Assembly: GCF_009026145.1 (NCBI RefSeq)
Contig: NZ_WBUE01000001.1
Location: forward strand, 124,001 to 188,000
DNA: 64,000 bases
DNA from: Hyphomicrobium sp.
Lineage (GTDB): Bacteria > Pseudomonadota > Alphaproteobacteria > Rhizobiales > Hyphomicrobiaceae
Reading direction: 5' to 3'
Shown here piece after piece: positions 28,240 through 37,388 of the stretch. The notes under the pieces are model-generated. The model was not told the DNA's origin, made no database searches, and saw only the letters and a program-made list of their open reading frames with translations. Both the position numbers and the translations under genes were made by a program. Every line of letters begins with the position of its first letter. Positions within the stretch are counted from its first letter, which is position 1.

Positions 28240-28560
28240 TCAGCCGAACGACTTGCCGCACGAGCACTTCGAGGCGGCGTTGGGATTGTCGAAGGTGAAG
28301 CCCGAGCCTTCGAGGCTTTCGACGAAGCCGAGGCGCATGCCGGTGAGCAGGGGGGCGGAATCCGGATCGACGAACACCTTGATGCCGGCGAACTCGATGA
28401 CCGAATCGTCGGCGCGCGGCTCGGCGTCGAGCCCGATCAAATACTTGTAGCCAGCGCAGCCGCCGTTCTGCACGGTGATGCGCAGGCCGGCGTCGGCATT
28501 GCCGGTGCGCTGCATGGCGGCCTTGATGGCGGTGGCAGCTTCGGCGGAGACGTCGATCAT
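28240..28560 (-). CDS. A-type Fe-S carrier (IscA/HesB) of the nifS operon
   Basis: This 106-residue protein is a HesB/IscA-family Fe-S carrier. The three conserved ligands are C35 (QNGGCAGYKY), C99 and C101 (SKCSCGKSF). The ATG at 28560 is chosen because it starts at the conserved MIDVSAEAAT; the frame is open 29 codons further. It is the first gene of the nifS operon and sits immediately downstream of a sigma-54/NifA promoter, so it is the Nif-specific carrier. A second A-type carrier is encoded at 45812. Confidence 0.92.
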   Translation of the reverse strand: MIDVSAEAATAIKAAMQRTGNADAGLRITVQNGGCAGYKYLIGLDAEPRADDSVIEFAGIKVFVDPDSAPLLTGMRLGFVESLEGSGFTFDNPNAASKCSCGKSFG

Positions 28561-28599
28561 GGATGAGCACTCCCTCGTGAGTTCCTGATTTCGCTCATC

Positions 28600-28688
28600 G
28601 CAACGAGCATGCCAGCCGCCCAACGCAGGCATAAGCCATTGATACAACTTATCTATCTTAAGGTGCTGGACTTGTTTGGATCACAACA
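28600..28688 (-). promoter_or_regulatory. sigma-54 promoter and NifA activator site for iscA-nifU-nifSV
   Basis: The minus-strand -24/-12 element is TGGCATG-CTCG-TTGC (28614-28600), a near-consensus match. The activator palindrome TGT-TTGGATCACA-ACA is at 28673-28688. Its centre is about 90 bp upstream of the expected start point. Confidence 0.8.
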
Positions 28689-28753
28689 ATCGAGGCTCGC
28701 GTACGAGCCGGCGTTGTCGCATTTGCTGCAAAGGCTCGACGGGGTCGCCGACC

Positions 28754-29248
28754 TCAGTCGTGGCCATCGACGTCGTTGGCCGAATCGGCCTGCAGCTGGC
28801 CGTAGTTCTGGATGCCGATGCTCTTTAACAGGTCGAGCTGCGTCTCGATGAAGTCGATGTGACCTTCCTCGTCCTTCAGAAGGTCCTCGAACAGCTCCAT
28901 CGACACGTAGTCCTTGTGCTGACGGCACAGCTCGCGCGCCTTGGAGTAGAACTCCTGGGCGATGTACTCGCCCTTCAAGTCGCACTCGAACACCTCCTTG
29001 ATGCTCTCACCGATCATCAATGGGGCGATCTCCTGCATCTTCGGGAAGCCCTCGAGGAAGATGATGCGCGTGATCAGCTTGTCGGCGTGATGCATCTCCT
29101 CGATCGACTCCTCGCGCTCCTTCTTGGCGAGCTTGGTGAACCCCCAGTCGTCCAGCCGACGATAGTGCAGCCAATACTGGTTGACGGCGCCGAGCTCGAG
29201 CTTCAGCGCCTCGTTGAGCGCCTCGATGACAACCTTGCTGCCCTTCAT
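28754..29248 (-). CDS. bfr: Bacterioferritin
   Basis: Bfr stores iron in a 24-mer with intersubunit heme. The 164-residue protein is full length. The ferroxidase ligands are in [20 protein letters not shown] (E18 region) and [18 protein letters not shown] (E51, H54), and the [14 protein letters not shown] and [17 protein letters not shown] helices complete the four-helix bundle. The heme-ligand Met is in [19 protein letters not shown], near residue 70 rather than the usual position 52, so its identity is uncertain. It is downstream of bfd in the same unit. Confidence 0.93.
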   Translation of the reverse strand: MKGSKVVIEALNEALKLELGAVNQYWLHYRRLDDWGFTKLAKKEREESIEEMHHADKLITRIIFLEGFPKMQEIAPLMIGESIKEVFECDLKGEYIAQEFYSKARELCRQHKDYVSMELFEDLLKDEEGHIDFIETQLDLLKSIGIQNYGQLQADSANDVDGHD

Positions 29249-29351
29249 GCTCCCCCCACAGTGTCAGTTGTTCCCTCGCCCGCGCGGGAGAGCCGCGTGC
29301 CGACCACGCGACAGCCGGCGCAATCCAGCCACAGCATGGTGAATCGATCGA

Positions 29352-29690
29352 TCAGGCAATCTCGCGTGCTATGGGCTCGCTTTCGACGGGTGTCGATGCC
29401 GGCCCTATCTTGCCGCGCAGCCGCGCCCGCCAGGCGTTGAACTCCAGGAGCTTGCTGCGCGTCGCCGCACCGACGTTGGCGGAGATGGCGCCGCGCCGCT
29501 CCAGCTCGCCGACCTTGTCGTAAATCGTCTCCACCGCGAACGGCGCGCAGCCGCAGCAGTTCATCCGCTTGGCGAGGTGACGGTAGACGACCCCCGGCGT
29601 GGGGATCGGCGCGTTGGGCTGGCTGAGGATCTCGACCAGCGCGACCTCGATATCGCGGTCGGAGATCACCGTGCACGAGCAGACAATCAT
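29352..29690 (-). CDS. bfd: Bacterioferritin-associated ferredoxin (Bfd) with C-terminal tail
   Basis: Bfd is a [2Fe-2S] protein that reduces the bacterioferritin core to mobilise iron. Cluster ligands are C4, C6 and, in MNCCGCAP, C45 or C46 and C48. A normal Bfd is about 65 residues; this one is 112, with an Arg/Ala-rich helical tail (RSKLLEFNAWRARLRGKI...) of unknown role. The gene is upstream of bfr and has its own sigma-54 promoter, linking iron release to nitrogen fixation. Confidence 0.88.
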   Translation of the reverse strand: MIVCSCTVISDRDIEVALVEILSQPNAPIPTPGVVYRHLAKRMNCCGCAPFAVETIYDKVGELERRGAISANVGAATRSKLLEFNAWRARLRGKIGPASTPVESEPIAREIA

Positions 29691-29731
29691 CGTCGGTCAC
29701 CTGCACCACCAATGGCCCTGACCTTCCAATA

Positions 29732-29816
29732 GCAACGCGCGTGCCAGACCCGGCATGCGCGAAACACGGCGTTTTCATTGGCCTCTATGCAAGAGCTGGT
29801 TGTTGGAATGGCAACA
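29732..29816 (-). promoter_or_regulatory. sigma-54 promoter and NifA activator site for bfd-bfr
   Basis: The minus-strand -24/-12 element is TGGCACG-CGCG-TTGC (29746-29732), identical to the sigma-54 consensus. The activator palindrome TGT-TGGAATGGCA-ACA is at 29801-29816. Its centre is about 87 bp upstream of the expected start point. The rest of the irr-bfd gap holds no gene. Confidence 0.85.
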
Positions 29817-29884
29817 GTCCTGCAGCAGGCACGCGATCGTATGTCGGGTTTGCTGCAATCCCGGCGCCGGATGCACTGCGGCCG

Positions 29885-30394
29885 CTATACTGGCGCCGCC
29901 GTCCGCCGCAGGCGCACGACGACGTCGACGCGTGCGATCTCGTACCCTTCCGGCGGCGTCGGCGGGCTCTCCAGAACGACCTCAGCGTTTTCAGGAATAT
30001 CGAGCAGCGCCTCCTCACCCTCGATGAGGAAGTGGTGATGCGCGCTTGGGTTGGTGTCGAAGAACGCCTTCGGCCCGGCAACGCCGATCTCGCGCAGCAA
30101 GCCCACCTGCGTAAACTGGTGCAGCGTGTTGTAGACGGTGGCCAGCGACACCGGCAGCTTCGCCTTCACCGCCTCCTCGAACAGCATCTCGGCGGTGACG
30201 TGGCGGTCCCCCTTGGAGAACAATATCCAGCCGAGCAACAGCCGCTGCCGCGTTGGCCGCAATCCAACCTTGCGCAACAGCTGCTTGCAGCCGGCCCAAG
30301 GGCATCCCTCCACATCCTCGGCGCCGGCCGGTGCCTGCCGCCAGTCGACCGCCGAGCCCGGTACTTGCACGAATACGCCCTCTGACTGGCTCAT
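29885..30394 (-). CDS. irr: Irr-type Fur-family iron-response regulator
   Basis: Irr is the heme-sensing Fur relative of Rhizobiales that represses or activates iron genes when iron is scarce. The ATG at 30394 gives 169 residues. The N-terminus carries GCPW, a CP-type heme-regulatory motif (C31-P32), and the winged helix continues with VGLRPTRQRLLLGWILFSK and PVSLATVYNTLHQFTQVG. The HHH metal- or heme-binding segment is in NPSAHHHFLIEG. It lies downstream of nifQ and upstream of bfd. The frame is open much further 5' but that part is antisense shadow. Confidence 0.9.
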   Translation of the reverse strand: MSQSEGVFVQVPGSAVDWRQAPAGAEDVEGCPWAGCKQLLRKVGLRPTRQRLLLGWILFSKGDRHVTAEMLFEEAVKAKLPVSLATVYNTLHQFTQVGLLREIGVAGPKAFFDTNPSAHHHFLIEGEEALLDIPENAEVVLESPPTPPEGYEIARVDVVVRLRRTAAPV

Positions 30395-30441
30395 CGTAGT
30401 GGCAACCTCTAGGCGACCGTTAGGTAGGGCATGCTCATGGG

Positions 30442-31140
30442 CTAGACAGGGACGCTGCTCGCTGCCGCGTCGCGGCGCCGGCGCGCCAGGCGGCTTTCGC
30501 CATCCTCCTCCCCGAAGCAGTTTTCGAAATCGCAGCAGTCGGTGCACACCGGCGTCGTGCACATGACGAAGCCGTCGTCCTCGCACAGCATGCGATAGAA
30601 GAAGCGCTTCCAGCGCATGCCGCGCGTGTTGCGGACCGCCAGCGGCGCAAAGTGCCGATCGAGGAGCCGCGACAGCTCCGCGCGATTGCGCAGCCCGAGA
30701 TCCTCCCAGAGGTGGCTCGGCTCTATCGCTCGCCGGGCGACCATATGCGCCAGCCAACGGCCCTCGTCGCCGTCGGTCGAGCGGTTGGCGAGGAGGAGGT
30801 CGCGCACCATGACCAGTTCGTCGCCGTCGGGCATGGTGTCTTGACCGCCAGCGTGCACCTCCATCAAAGCGCACGGAAACCAGCGCGCGATAAGGCGTGC
30901 AAGCTCCGGCGAGGCGAGCCCGGTGCGTTGGCAGAGGGGACCATCCTCTGTCGCCGCCACGGCGAGGATCGATGCCAGTACGTGCGCGTCGAAATCATCC
31001 TCCGATTCGATCGGGGCGTTGCCGGGATCGCGGCCGGTGAGACGCCGATAGACCGAGCAGCCGTCACGCAGCGCTCTTAGCGACGGCGTCGGCGCCAAGG
31101 GCCGCCGATCCACTGAGTCTGCTTGGGCCGCAATCGTCAT
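30442..31140 (-). CDS. nifQ: NifQ, molybdenum donor for FeMo-co synthesis
   Basis: NifQ carries a [Mo-3Fe-4S] cluster and donates molybdenum to NifEN/NifH. The ATG at 31140 (MTIAAQADSV) gives 232 residues. The diagnostic C-terminal motif C-x4-C-x2-C-x5-C is intact: CTTPVC then TDC then CDFENC. The helical body (RWFPCALMEVHAGGQ..., HLWEDLGLRNRAELSRLLDRHF) is normal. The ATG overlaps the fdxB stop (ATGA), so translation is coupled. irr follows after 47 bp. Confidence 0.94.
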   Translation of the reverse strand: MTIAAQADSVDRRPLAPTPSLRALRDGCSVYRRLTGRDPGNAPIESEDDFDAHVLASILAVAATEDGPLCQRTGLASPELARLIARWFPCALMEVHAGGQDTMPDGDELVMVRDLLLANRSTDGDEGRWLAHMVARRAIEPSHLWEDLGLRNRAELSRLLDRHFAPLAVRNTRGMRWKRFFYRMLCEDDGFVMCTTPVCTDCCDFENCFGEEDGESRLARRRRDAAASSVPV

Positions 31141-31472
31141 GCCGCCTCCCCCGTGGCCGTGAGCGCGCTGGCGGCGACGTGCGTCTGGCAGTTCTTCGGG
31201 CACACGCGCGCACACGCCGTGCAGCCGATGCAGTTGCCCGGATTGTCGAGCACCATCACCTTGCGCTCGAACTCGTCATCCTCGTCGTCATCGCCCGAGA
31301 GCGAGACGAACTCACCATCTTCGCTGACGCCGCGCAGGTGCATGACGTCGCGACCGCACACCTTGAAGCAGCGGCCGCAGCCGATGCAGGTGGTGCCGTT
31401 GATGGCCACCAGATACTCCGGCTCCCAGGGCTTGCCATCGCGTCTGCTGAACATGACCTCGCGTCCTTCCAC
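31137..31472 (-). CDS. fdxB: FdxB, nif-specific ferredoxin III
   Basis: FdxB is a 2[4Fe-4S] ferredoxin of nif clusters. Cluster I is in TTCIGCGRCFKVCGRD, and cluster II is in NCIGCTACARVCPKNC; the spacing between them contains an acidic insert (SGDDDEDDEF). The 111-residue protein is normal length. It lies in the nifX-DUF269-DUF683-fdxB-nifQ tail of the nifHDKEN operon and overlaps nifQ by 4 bp. Confidence 0.93.
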   Translation of the reverse strand: MEGREVMFSRRDGKPWEPEYLVAINGTTCIGCGRCFKVCGRDVMHLRGVSEDGEFVSLSGDDDEDDEFERKVMVLDNPGNCIGCTACARVCPKNCQTHVAASALTATGEAA

Positions 31473-31490
31473 ACTTCCCCGTCGCTTGCG

Positions 31491-31697
31491 TCAGGCAGCG
31501 CTCGCCTCGGCGCTCTTCAACGCGGCGCGCGCTTCCTCCAGCGCCTTGTAGGAATCGTAGGTCTCCTGCGCCACCGACAGGATCGAGGTCCAGTTGATCG
31601 GCAGCTCCTCCGACAGGTCGTGCAGGTTCATCTTCATGTTGGTGGCCTTGGCCGACAGCTTTTTGATGTCGGCCTTCAGCGCCTCGATGTCGGCCAT
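31491..31697 (-). CDS. DUF683/CCE_0567-type small nif protein
   Basis: This 68-residue protein (MADIEALKADIKKLSAKATNMKMNLHDLSEELPINW...) is the small helical nif-cluster protein family that includes the CCE_0567 metalloprotein. It is a predicted two-helix coiled coil with the conserved LHDLSEELP segment in the middle. The function is unknown; in diazotrophs it is almost always found between nifX and fdxB. It starts 35 bp after the DUF269 gene. Confidence 0.9.
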   Translation of the reverse strand: MADIEALKADIKKLSAKATNMKMNLHDLSEELPINWTSILSVAQETYDSYKALEEARAALKSAEASAA

Positions 31698-31732
31698 GGG
31701 TATTGGCCCCCTTTCCGCGTTGCCAGCAGCTC

Positions 31733-32200
31733 TCAGAACTTCGCCACGTCCGGATACTTGTTGATCATCTCGACCCCCGATGCGACTGCCTTGTCGCCTT
31801 CCTCGGCGAGCTTGGCAAAGGTCGGGAATCCGAAGCGGTGCACGTCGCGCAGGTGCTTGTTGACGACGACGAGCCGCCCCGCCGTCAGCACCATGCGGCC
31901 GAAGCCCTCGTGGTGCATCTTCATGATCGGCGACACCATGATGCCGGTGGCGCGCTCGATGGCGAGGCCGACGGCGTTGTAGAACAGCTCCAGCCGCCAC
32001 AGCGTCTCTGGGTCGGGATCGCCCATGATGGGGATCTGCTTGCGCTTCTCCTTGTCGAGGACGTACGGCTCCAGCAGTTCCAGGTCGGTCTTGCCCTCCC
32101 AGGCGCCGTGCATGTCCTGCGCGCGCCACTGCTTGATGAGCTCGTTGATGAATACCGAGCTGACCTCCGGCTCGGCGGCGATGACGGCGGCTTCAGACAT
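31733..32200 (-). CDS. NifX-associated protein (DUF269)
   Basis: This is the conserved NifX-associated protein of Mo-nitrogenase clusters, with no established activity. The 155-residue sequence carries [30 protein letters not shown], then [25 protein letters not shown] and [31 protein letters not shown], a pattern I recognise as DUF269. It overlaps nifX by 8 bp, indicating coupled translation, and sits at its usual place. Confidence 0.92.
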   Translation of the reverse strand: MSEAAVIAAEPEVSSVFINELIKQWRAQDMHGAWEGKTDLELLEPYVLDKEKRKQIPIMGDPDPETLWRLELFYNAVGLAIERATGIMVSPIMKMHHEGFGRMVLTAGRLVVVNKHLRDVHRFGFPTFAKLAEEGDKAVASGVEMINKYPDVAKF

Positions 32201-32675
32201 GCTCCACCTCGTCGGCGAAATCGAAGGACCGTTCCTGGCCCTTCAGCATGGCCTTGCGCAACCATGGGGGCGGAGTGCCTTTCAGCACGTCCTTCAGCCT
32301 GACGAGGATGTCGGCGATCTCTTCTGGCTGGCTAACCTTGATGGGATGGATGTTTTTCGCCACGACGCGGGCGGCGCCCGATCCGCCGATGGCAGCGACG
32401 TAGAGGATGGCACAGTCGGCGATCGCCTCGAGCTTCGGCGCCAGCTTGTCCTCGTTGCCATCCTCCTGCAGGTCGCCCTCGAACTGCACCGCCTCGAGAA
32501 AGCGGTGCCCCTCCGGTGAAATCTCGTAGATGGCGATGTTTTTCGCCCAGCCGAAATGCGCGTCGACGCGTTTCAGGTCCTGGGTAGCGAACGCTATCTT
32601 CATGTTACCTCCGCCGTGCTCGCTCATCTCCGGCTCCAGCCTCTGGCTAATGAGCCGCAATCGCCGTACTGGCAT
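32193..32675 (-). CDS. nifX: NifX, FeMo-co precursor carrier
   Basis: NifX binds NifB-co and the VK-cluster during transfer between NifB and NifEN. The domain begins [28 protein letters not shown], followed by [27 protein letters not shown]. The start is uncertain: ATGs at 32675, 32627 and 32603 are all in frame, and 32675 ([11 protein letters not shown]) matches the short leader seen in other NifX. With that start the gene overlaps the 3' end of nifN by 29 bp. Confidence 0.92.
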   Translation of the reverse strand: MPVRRLRLISQRLEPEMSEHGGGNMKIAFATQDLKRVDAHFGWAKNIAIYEISPEGHRFLEAVQFEGDLQEDGNEDKLAPKLEAIADCAILYVAAIGGSGAARVVAKNIHPIKVSQPEEIADILVRLKDVLKGTPPPWLRKAMLKGQERSFDFADEVEHV

Positions 32676-34020
32676 CGTCTGTCGTCTCTCCCGAGGGGCG
32701 CCACGTGTCCGGCTCCGGCTCGTGCGCGTTGGCAATGAAGATGTTGCCGATGTCGAAGATCAGATCGCGCGAGCCGCGGTAGCCAACGGAGAGCTGATGT
32801 CCGGCCCCTAGACGATCGAACGTCGGCAGCCCCATCCGAAACAGTGGCACGCCAAGCCGCTCGGCCGCCTGGCGCCCGTGCGCATGCGTGATGATGAGAT
32901 CGCAATCGACGGCGCGGTTCTCCAAGTCCTCAAGGTCGCCGATGAGCACCTCCTCTGCCGGTACGCGCTCGAGCAGCGGCGAAGCTGTGGTGGTGACAGC
33001 GACGGAAATCTCGCAGCCGAGCTCTGTCAGCCAGCTCGCCGTCGCCCACAACAGATCCGGCTCTGCGCCGATGGCGATCTTCTTGCCGCCGAAGTGGAAA
33101 TGCCCGTCGAGCATAGCATCGACCAGCTGACTGCGCTGGCGCCGGTAGCGGCTGGGCACCGGGCGCCCGCTCAGCCGCGACAGCAGCGCCACGAGCTCGT
33201 CGTTCGGCGCCAGCCCGGTGAGCCGATCGAACACGACGTACGGCACGCCGGCCTTGTCCTGCAGCGCCGCGGCGGCGGCGCGCATCTGCTCGCCAATGGC
33301 GATGGTGATGTCGGCCGCGCCCATGTCGGCGATGTCGTCGAGCGCGATGCCGCCCAGCGTCGTCGGCGTGAAGTCGTTAGGGATGTGGCCATCGAGCGAG
33401 CCGGAGAGATCGGGGAGGAACGACGGGGTCAAGCCGAATGCCTCGATGATCTCTCGCAGCTCGTCGATGTCCCCGGGGCTCAGGTGACAGCCCGGAAGCA
33501 CGTTGACGTAACCGGCGCGGCGGGGCGCGTCGGCCGCGGCCGGCTCGACGAGCTGGCGTACGAGCTGCGCCACCGTCTTGGCCCAGCCGTCCTGGAACGC
33601 GTCCTTGAAATCCGGCGTCGAGACACAGACGAGTTGCAACCCGTCGAGCTCGGGATGCTTGGCACGGATCAGCCCGATGAAGCCCTCGACGTCATCGCCC
33701 TTGGTCTCGGTGACGCCGGTCGAGCAGATACCGATGATCTTCGGCTTGGCGCGGCCGGCGATGTTGACGATGGCCTGCTCGACGTTCTCCAGGCCGCCGA
33801 TGACCGTTGCCACCTCGCTCATCGCCGTCGTCTGCAGCGGGATCGCCTCGCGGAAGTGGCGCACGAAAAGTACGAGGCCGAACGAGGTGCAGCCTTGCGA
33901 GCCATGTAGCAGCGGCATGCATCCAGCGACGCCCATGAAGGCGAGCGCGCCGCCGATCGGCTGGCTCATCTTCAGCGGATTGACCGTGCACGCCTTTCTG
34001 GATGTGACGACTTTGGCCAT
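32647..34020 (-). CDS. nifN: NifN, FeMo-co scaffold subunit
   Basis: NifN is the NifK-like half of the NifEN scaffold on which FeMo-co is completed. The ATG at 34020 (MAKVVTSRKACTVNPLKMSQPIGGALAFMGV) gives 457 residues, normal for NifN. HGSQGCTSFGLVLFVRHFREAIPLQTTAM is the NifN-specific form of the P-cluster-like Cys motif. It begins 8 bp after nifE ends and overlaps nifX by 29 bp. The frame is open 33 codons further, but the residues there are not family-like. Confidence 0.96.
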   Translation of the reverse strand: MAKVVTSRKACTVNPLKMSQPIGGALAFMGVAGCMPLLHGSQGCTSFGLVLFVRHFREAIPLQTTAMSEVATVIGGLENVEQAIVNIAGRAKPKIIGICSTGVTETKGDDVEGFIGLIRAKHPELDGLQLVCVSTPDFKDAFQDGWAKTVAQLVRQLVEPAAADAPRRAGYVNVLPGCHLSPGDIDELREIIEAFGLTPSFLPDLSGSLDGHIPNDFTPTTLGGIALDDIADMGAADITIAIGEQMRAAAAALQDKAGVPYVVFDRLTGLAPNDELVALLSRLSGRPVPSRYRRQRSQLVDAMLDGHFHFGGKKIAIGAEPDLLWATASWLTELGCEISVAVTTTASPLLERVPAEEVLIGDLEDLENRAVDCDLIITHAHGRQAAERLGVPLFRMGLPTFDRLGAGHQLSVGYRGSRDLIFDIGNIFIANAHEPEPDTWRPSGETTDDASTAIAAH

Positions 34021-34028
34021 GCGAACCC

Positions 34029-35705
34029 TCAGGCGGCTCTGCTCGCGCCGGCGGATGACGCCGTGGCGCCATTCACCCGCGCCAGAAGGCCCGCGATCTT
34101 GCCCGCGCAGCTGCCGCAACCACCGCCGGCGTGCGTGTGCTCGGTAATGCGCTCGACGCTCGTCAGCCGGTGCTCACGGATCGCATCCTCGATCACACCC
34201 GTATCGACGGACTTGCAGTTGCAGACCTTCTCAGACCGGCGCTTCGCTTCAGCCAATTCCGGATTGGCCGCAAGCTGCGCCAGCTCCTCGGCGATAGCGG
34301 CATCGGCCACCTGCTCCCAGCTCACCCCGTCCCACGGCGCTGGCTTGCGCACCTGCTCCCAGATGGGATTGCAGAGCGCCTTGTCGATCTCACGCACCAG
34401 CTCCACCATGCCGACATAGCCGGCATAGGCGTGATGGCGCTCCTGGTTGATATCGAGCCACGGCATCTTTGCCTTGAGCGCGATGAACTGCGAGCGCCCG
34501 CCCGAGAGCATGATGTCGGCCTTCGCCTCCTTCAGCATCTTGTACATCTCGCGCGGCGTCATATCGTCGACCATGTGGGCATCCTGGCCCATGATCTCCT
34601 TGATCTTCTCCTTGTCCTCCTTGGTCGACTTCTTGACGCTGGTGCCGACGACCTCCATGCCCGCTTCCCGCAGGGCGGCAACGACCGACCAGGATTTCAC
34701 GCCGCCGGTGATGAGGAGGACGCGCTTGCCGCGAAGTCGCTCCTTATAGGCCGCGATGGCCGCCCAGGCGCGGGCTTCCTCGCGCGCGATGACGGCTTCG
34801 GTGCGCGCGATGATGTCGTCTGGCGCGCCGCGCTCGACCAGCAGGCGAGCGATCTCGCGCAGCGAGTCGCTCATGTCGCCGATGCCGTAGAACGAGCCTT
34901 CGAAGAACGGGATGTCGTAGCGCTCTTGCATCTTGCGGGCGATGTTGATCATCGCCTTCGAGCACACCATCATCGCCGCGCGCGCGCGGTGCGAGCTGGC
35001 GACCTCGTGATAGCGCGCATCGCCTGAGATGCAGGCGAGGATGCGAATGCCGAGCTCATCGAGCAGCGGCTTTATCTGCCACAGCTCGCCGGCGAGGTTG
35101 TATTCGCCGATGATGTTGATGTCGTAGGGGGTCGTGTACTCCGGCTCCTCAGTCCCGATGACGTGATCGAGGATCGCTTCGCCCGCGAGCTTGTTGCCGA
35201 GGTTCTTCGGACCGACGAAACCCGGCGAGATGACGGGAATGACCGGCTTGCCGAGCTTTTCCGTCGCTGCCTTGCAGACGGCGCCGATGTCGTCGCCGAT
35301 CATCGCCGGCACGCACGTCTGGTAGACAAACACCGCCGGCGGATCGTACTTGTCGATGATCTCCTTGATCGACTTAAAGAGCCGCTTCTCGCCGCCGAAC
35401 ACGACATCGGTCTCGTTGATGTCGGTGGTGAAGCTCGTGCGATAGAGCTGCGACGAGGACGACTTGGCGCCCCGGTTGTCCCACGAGTTGCCCTCGCAGG
35501 CGATCGGCCCGTGCACGAGGTGGGCAACGTCGGTGATGGGCTGCAGCGCGATCTTGGCGCCGTCGAAGGCGCAGCCGCCAGCGGCAGCGCCCGGGGCGAG
35601 CTGCTTGGTGCAACCCTTCTTGCGCTCCTTGTCGGATTTGCCCTGGTTCTTCCCGCAGCCGGGCTCGTTGAAGACCTCTTGGATCTTGTTGGCGAGCGTC
35701 GTCAT
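34029..35705 (-). CDS. nifE: NifE scaffold subunit with C-terminal Bfd-like [2Fe-2S] extension
   Basis: NifE pairs with NifN in FeMo-co synthesis. Residues 1-470 are a normal Nif[37 protein letters not shown] at the N-terminus and [22 protein letters not shown] near residue 425. The protein is 558 residues, about 80 longer than a typical 475-residue NifE. The tail has CNC at C495/C497 and CGSC at C530/C533, spaced like Bfd and the NifU central domain, with a helical stretch between. This suggests a fused [2Fe-2S] domain. Confidence 0.95.
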   Translation of the reverse strand: MTTLANKIQEVFNEPGCGKNQGKSDKERKKGCTKQLAPGAAAGGCAFDGAKIALQPITDVAHLVHGPIACEGNSWDNRGAKSSSSQLYRTSFTTDINETDVVFGGEKRLFKSIKEIIDKYDPPAVFVYQTCVPAMIGDDIGAVCKAATEKLGKPVIPVISPGFVGPKNLGNKLAGEAILDHVIGTEEPEYTTPYDINIIGEYNLAGELWQIKPLLDELGIRILACISGDARYHEVASSHRARAAMMVCSKAMINIARKMQERYDIPFFEGSFYGIGDMSDSLREIARLLVERGAPDDIIARTEAVIAREEARAWAAIAAYKERLRGKRVLLITGGVKSWSVVAALREAGMEVVGTSVKKSTKEDKEKIKEIMGQDAHMVDDMTPREMYKMLKEAKADIMLSGGRSQFIALKAKMPWLDINQERHHAYAGYVGMVELVREIDKALCNPIWEQVRKPAPWDGVSWEQVADAAIAEELAQLAANPELAEAKRRSEKVCNCKSVDTGVIEDAIREHRLTSVERITEHTHAGGGCGSCAGKIAGLLARVNGATASSAGASRAA

Positions 35706-35726
35706 CGGGCACTCCCATGCACTCGT

Positions 35727-35755
35727 GCGCCGCCCGCGGGCTAGGCGGGCGGCGC
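35727..35755 (-). terminator. Hairpin between nifK and nifE
   Basis: An 11-bp perfect G/C stem, GCGCCGCCCGC (35727-35737) with GCGGGCGGCGC (35745-35755), encloses a 7-nt loop. It follows the nifK stop by 6 bp. No T-run is present, so it is likely an attenuator or mRNA-stabilising hairpin that sets a lower level of nifENX than nifHDK. Confidence 0.7.
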
Positions 35756-35761
35756 CGCCGG

Positions 35762-37321
35762 TCAGCGGATGATGTCGAAGGAGTAGTCAGTCTTCGAAGG
35801 GACATTGGTGTTGGCGTCGATCTCATCGAAGATCTTGTCGAGGATCCACACGAGCACGTTGAGGCCGCCCTGATAGCCCCACACCGGATAGCGATGGTGG
35901 TGGTGTCGATCGAAGATAGGGAAGCCGATGCGGATGAGCGGGGTCCCGGTATCGCGCTCCAGATACTTGCCGTAGGTGTTGCCGATGAGGAAGTCGACCG
36001 GCTCGGTGAACAGCAGCGAGCGCATGTGCCACAGGTCGCGGCCGGCATACGCATGGCAGTTGGCGCCGAACGGCGAGGAGGCGAACAGCTCCTTGCACTT
36101 GGCTTCCCAGGCCTTGTTACCGTTGGTGGCGAGGACGTGCGTCGGCTCGGCGCCGAGCTCCATGAGGAAGCCGGCCAGACCCAGCGTCAGGTCGGGGTCG
36201 CCGTAGAGGGCGAACTTCTTGCCGTGGATGTGCGCGCTCGAATCGGCGATGGCATCGACCAAGCGTCCACGCTCTTTCGCCAGCGCCTCGGGAATCGGCT
36301 TGCCGGTGATGCGCGCCACTTCCATCAGGAGCTTGTCGGTTGCCGCGACGCCGATGGGGTGATTGAAGGCTTTGACCTCATGACCCTTGCCCTCGATGTA
36401 GGCCAGCGTCTTCTCGGTGCAGAACTCCTGCATCGAGATGGTCGCCTTGGCGTGCACGGCTTCGGCCGCCTCCTTAAGCGTCGTACCGCCGTCATACATA
36501 CGGAACTCGCCGTCGCTCGGCGTGTCCCACACGTCGCTGTTGTCGGCGAGGATGGTGTAGTCGACGTTCATCAGGTCGAAGATGCGCCGCACCTCGCGCA
36601 GGTTGCCGACCGTGTAGCCGTCGAACCCCCCGATGAAGTTGATCTTGTCGTTCGGCTGACGCTCGAGCTTCGGCGCCGTGCCGGCCTTGCCGTCCCAGAA
36701 GTGCTCGAAGATGCCCTTCATCACGTTGTCGTAGCCGGTGATGTGGCTGCCGACGAAGGCGGGCGTATGCGCGAAGGGAACGTCGAACTCGGCCGGGACC
36801 GAGCCCTTCTCCTTGGCGTTCTTGATGAAGGCGTTGAGGTCGTCGCCGATGACCTCCGCCATGCACGTGGTCGAAACCGAGATCATCTTAGGCTTGTAGA
36901 GGGCGTAGCTGTTGGCGAGGCCATCGATCATGTTGTTGAGGCCGCCGAACACAGCCGCGTCCTCGGTCATCGAGGAGGAGACACACGAGCTCGGCTCCTT
37001 GAAGTGACGCGAGAAGTGGCTGCGGTAGTAGGCGACGCAGCCCTGTGAGCCGTGCACGAACGGCAGCGTGCCCTCGAAGCCGACAGCGGCGAACACCGCC
37101 CCGAGCGGCTGGCAGGCCTTGGCCGGATTGACCGTCAGCGCCTCGCGGGCAAAGTTCTTCTCCCGATACTCCGGCGTCTTGGTCCACTCGCGGACGCGCT
37201 CGACCTCGTCCGCCGGCACCGGATTCTCGAAATTCTTCTTCTTGTTTTCGAGCATCTCCTTGTATTCCGGACCACGGAATAGGTCGAAATGGTCAAGGAC
37301 ATTTTCGGCGTTCTGCGCCAT
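35762..37321 (-). CDS. nifK: Nitrogenase MoFe protein beta subunit NifK
   Basis: NifK forms the MoFe protein with NifD and shares the P-cluster. The ATG at 37321 ([24 protein letters not shown]) gives 519 residues, typical of the family. P-cluster ligands are C70 ([10 protein letters not shown]), C95 ([10 protein letters not shown]) and C153 ([11 protein letters not shown]). It ends [12 protein letters not shown], the conserved NifK C-terminus. It is 67 bp after nifD. A short hairpin (GCGCTC-TACGT-GAGCGC at 37361-37377) lies just upstream of the start. Confidence 0.98.
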   Translation of the reverse strand: MAQNAENVLDHFDLFRGPEYKEMLENKKKNFENPVPADEVERVREWTKTPEYREKNFAREALTVNPAKACQPLGAVFAAVGFEGTLPFVHGSQGCVAYYRSHFSRHFKEPSSCVSSSMTEDAAVFGGLNNMIDGLANSYALYKPKMISVSTTCMAEVIGDDLNAFIKNAKEKGSVPAEFDVPFAHTPAFVGSHITGYDNVMKGIFEHFWDGKAGTAPKLERQPNDKINFIGGFDGYTVGNLREVRRIFDLMNVDYTILADNSDVWDTPSDGEFRMYDGGTTLKEAAEAVHAKATISMQEFCTEKTLAYIEGKGHEVKAFNHPIGVAATDKLLMEVARITGKPIPEALAKERGRLVDAIADSSAHIHGKKFALYGDPDLTLGLAGFLMELGAEPTHVLATNGNKAWEAKCKELFASSPFGANCHAYAGRDLWHMRSLLFTEPVDFLIGNTYGKYLERDTGTPLIRIGFPIFDRHHHHRYPVWGYQGGLNVLVWILDKIFDEIDANTNVPSKTDYSFDIIR

Positions 37322-37388
37322 GACGAGTTCCTTCCGAACGATTTTATGGCTTGGGGTGTCGCGCTCTACGTGAGCGCGGCGCACGCTC

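Noticed and set aside
29810..29826. Plus-strand sigma-54-like TGGCAAC-N4-CTGC next to the bfd activator site
   Set aside because: No plus-strand gene follows, and it overlaps the NifA palindrome, so it is most likely coincidence.
35717..37048. 443-codon plus-strand open frame opposite nifK
   Set aside because: It is a third-position GC shadow of nifK, with no ribosome binding site and no recognisable protein.
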